Of a stretch of 43,824 bases of DNA, positions 43,155 through 43,824 are shown one piece after another; the first letter of the stretch is position 1; every line of letters starts with the position of its first letter. The stretch is from Amphritea atlantica. Its GTDB lineage: Bacteria > Pseudomonadota > Gammaproteobacteria > Pseudomonadales > Balneatricaceae. Location: positions 72,170-115,993 of the forward strand of contig NZ_FOGB01000013.1 in assembly GCF_900111095.1 (NCBI RefSeq). The letters run 5' to 3'. Below the pieces are notes generated by a model that was not told the origin of the DNA, ran no database searches, and was given only the letters and a program-made list of their open reading frames with translations. Made by a program: the position numbers and the translations under genes.

Positions 43155-43824
43155 TCAGATCCGTTTAAATAGCGCCGAGCGGCTCTGCTCTTCAGCACCA
43201 TCAGCAGCGGTGACAAAGCGCTCCATATGGATATCCCGCTCAAACAACCGTCCCTGCATCAGGGTGGTTATCGCCGCATCGATCATCGGTGGCGGACCGC
43301 AGAGATACGCTTTATTGCCATCAAACCGACCATTGAACTGCGCCTGGGCCGCTTCATGGACAAAACCGGTAAAGCCCTGCCAGTCATCCTCCGGCTCCGG
43401 CGCATTCAGCGCGGGCACATAGGTGAAGTTGGCAAACTCTCTGTCGAGGTTTTCAAACAGCGACCGGTTATACAACTCAGAGAGATTGCGCGCGCCCTGC
43501 AACAGGGTGATCGGGCGGCTGTCGCCCTCTTCCAGCAGATCCAGAATCATCGATTGCGGGCTGGATAGCCCCGAACCACCGGCGATAAAGATCGCGCCCT
43601 GCTGATCCGATTTACGCACAAAAAACTGACCATAGGGACCACTCACATCCAGGGTATCCCCCACCTCCAGCTGCTGATGCAGGTAGGTGGTGCCCGCCCC
43701 GCCCGGCACCAGACGGACATGCAGTTCCAGTGTGGTGGCATCGGAGGGTTTGTTGGCGATAGAGAACGCCCGGCTACCCTCAACGCCCGGCAGCTTCAGA
43801 TTAATATACTGACCGGCCTGAAAC
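43155..43824 (-). CDS. dmpP: Phenol hydroxylase reductase component (DmpP), 5' end outside window
   Basis: The C-terminal 222 residues of the FAD and [2Fe-2S] reductase that passes electrons from NADH to the phenol 2-monooxygenase, which makes catechol from phenol. The frame runs open to the window edge and begins inside the FAD domain: FQAGQYINLKLPG, then the FAD motif RAFSIAN. The NAD domain follows with GGSGLSSPQSMILDLL and YLCGPPPMIDA. The ferredoxin domain (about 125 residues) lies beyond the edge, and the genes for the other phenol hydroxylase subunits are expected there. It is separated from dmpQ by about 3.5 kb, whereas the two are adjacent in classical dmp operons. Confidence 0.93.
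   Translation of the reverse strand, partial: FQAGQYINLKLPGVEGSRAFSIANKPSDATTLELHVRLVPGGAGTTYLHQQLEVGDTLDVSGPYGQFFVRKSDQQGAIFIAGGSGLSSPQSMILDLLEEGDSRPITLLQGARNLSELYNRSLFENLDREFANFTYVPALNAPEPEDDWQGFTGFVHEAAQAQFNGRFDGNKAYLCGPPPMIDAAITTLMQGRLFERDIHMERFVTAADGAEEQSRSALFKRI

Overview
The window looks like chromosomal DNA from an aerobic, Gram-negative gammaproteobacterium, probably a marine member of the Oceanospirillales. This is inferred from the gene families: a TIGR02647 protein, DUF2788, DUF2789, non-metal KdsA, DsbB, YaaA, YchJ and SbcB together, at roughly balanced base composition. There is no 16S gene, so the genus is not determined. No tRNA, rRNA, CRISPR array, insertion sequence or prophage gene was found. 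The left two thirds is ordinary housekeeping sequence. The right quarter is a specialised aromatic-degradation locus.

Left part (1-17.1 kb): a structured non-coding leader; a small TIGR02647 protein; a 2OG-Fe(II) oxygenase-like protein; a GDSL acyl hydrolase; DsbB; a GTPase fused to a Roadblock-like domain; DUF2788; a HugZ-type flavoprotein; KdsA; a membrane pseudokinase with a coiled coil and an FGE-like domain, paired with a DUF4139 protein; a Sel1 protein; CysK; a small unknown gene beside a degenerate repeat array; a Dyp peroxidase; a YjbR protein; SseA; TrpS; a small membrane protein; DUF2789; and YaaA.

Middle part (17.1-32 kb): a Tim44-like protein; an operon of a four-helix membrane protein, a two-RCK potassium channel and an EamA transporter, with the last two genes overlapping; a pitrilysin-like M16 protease; SbcB translationally coupled to a small exported protein; YchJ; a DUF349 coiled-coil protein; acetoacetyl-CoA reductase PhaB; and a MATE transporter.

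Right part (32-43.8 kb), mostly on the minus strand: a phenol/catechol meta-cleavage locus. The window ends inside the phenol hydroxylase reductase gene (dmpP). After an inserted block come dmpQ (ferredoxin), dmpB (catechol 2,3-dioxygenase), dmpC, dmpE, dmpF, dmpG, dmpH, an ABM-domain membrane protein and dmpI. Together they can take catechol through 2-hydroxymuconic semialdehyde and 4-oxalocrotonate to pyruvate and acetyl-CoA. The hydrolase dmpD is absent from its usual place, so only the dehydrogenase (4-oxalocrotonate) branch is encoded here.

The most interesting structure is the interruption between dmpP and dmpQ. A LysR regulator and a divergent doxX - glutathionyl-hydroquinone reductase - class III extradiol dioxygenase operon sit there, flanked by terminators. 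Directly upstream of dmpQ is an exact -24/-12 (sigma-54) promoter, TGGCAC-N5-TTGC, with a dyad about 140 bp upstream of the predicted start that could be an activator site. The lower pathway therefore appears to be a separate sigma-54 operon rather than the tail of one long phenol operon, with a quinone/catechol-handling module between the two halves.
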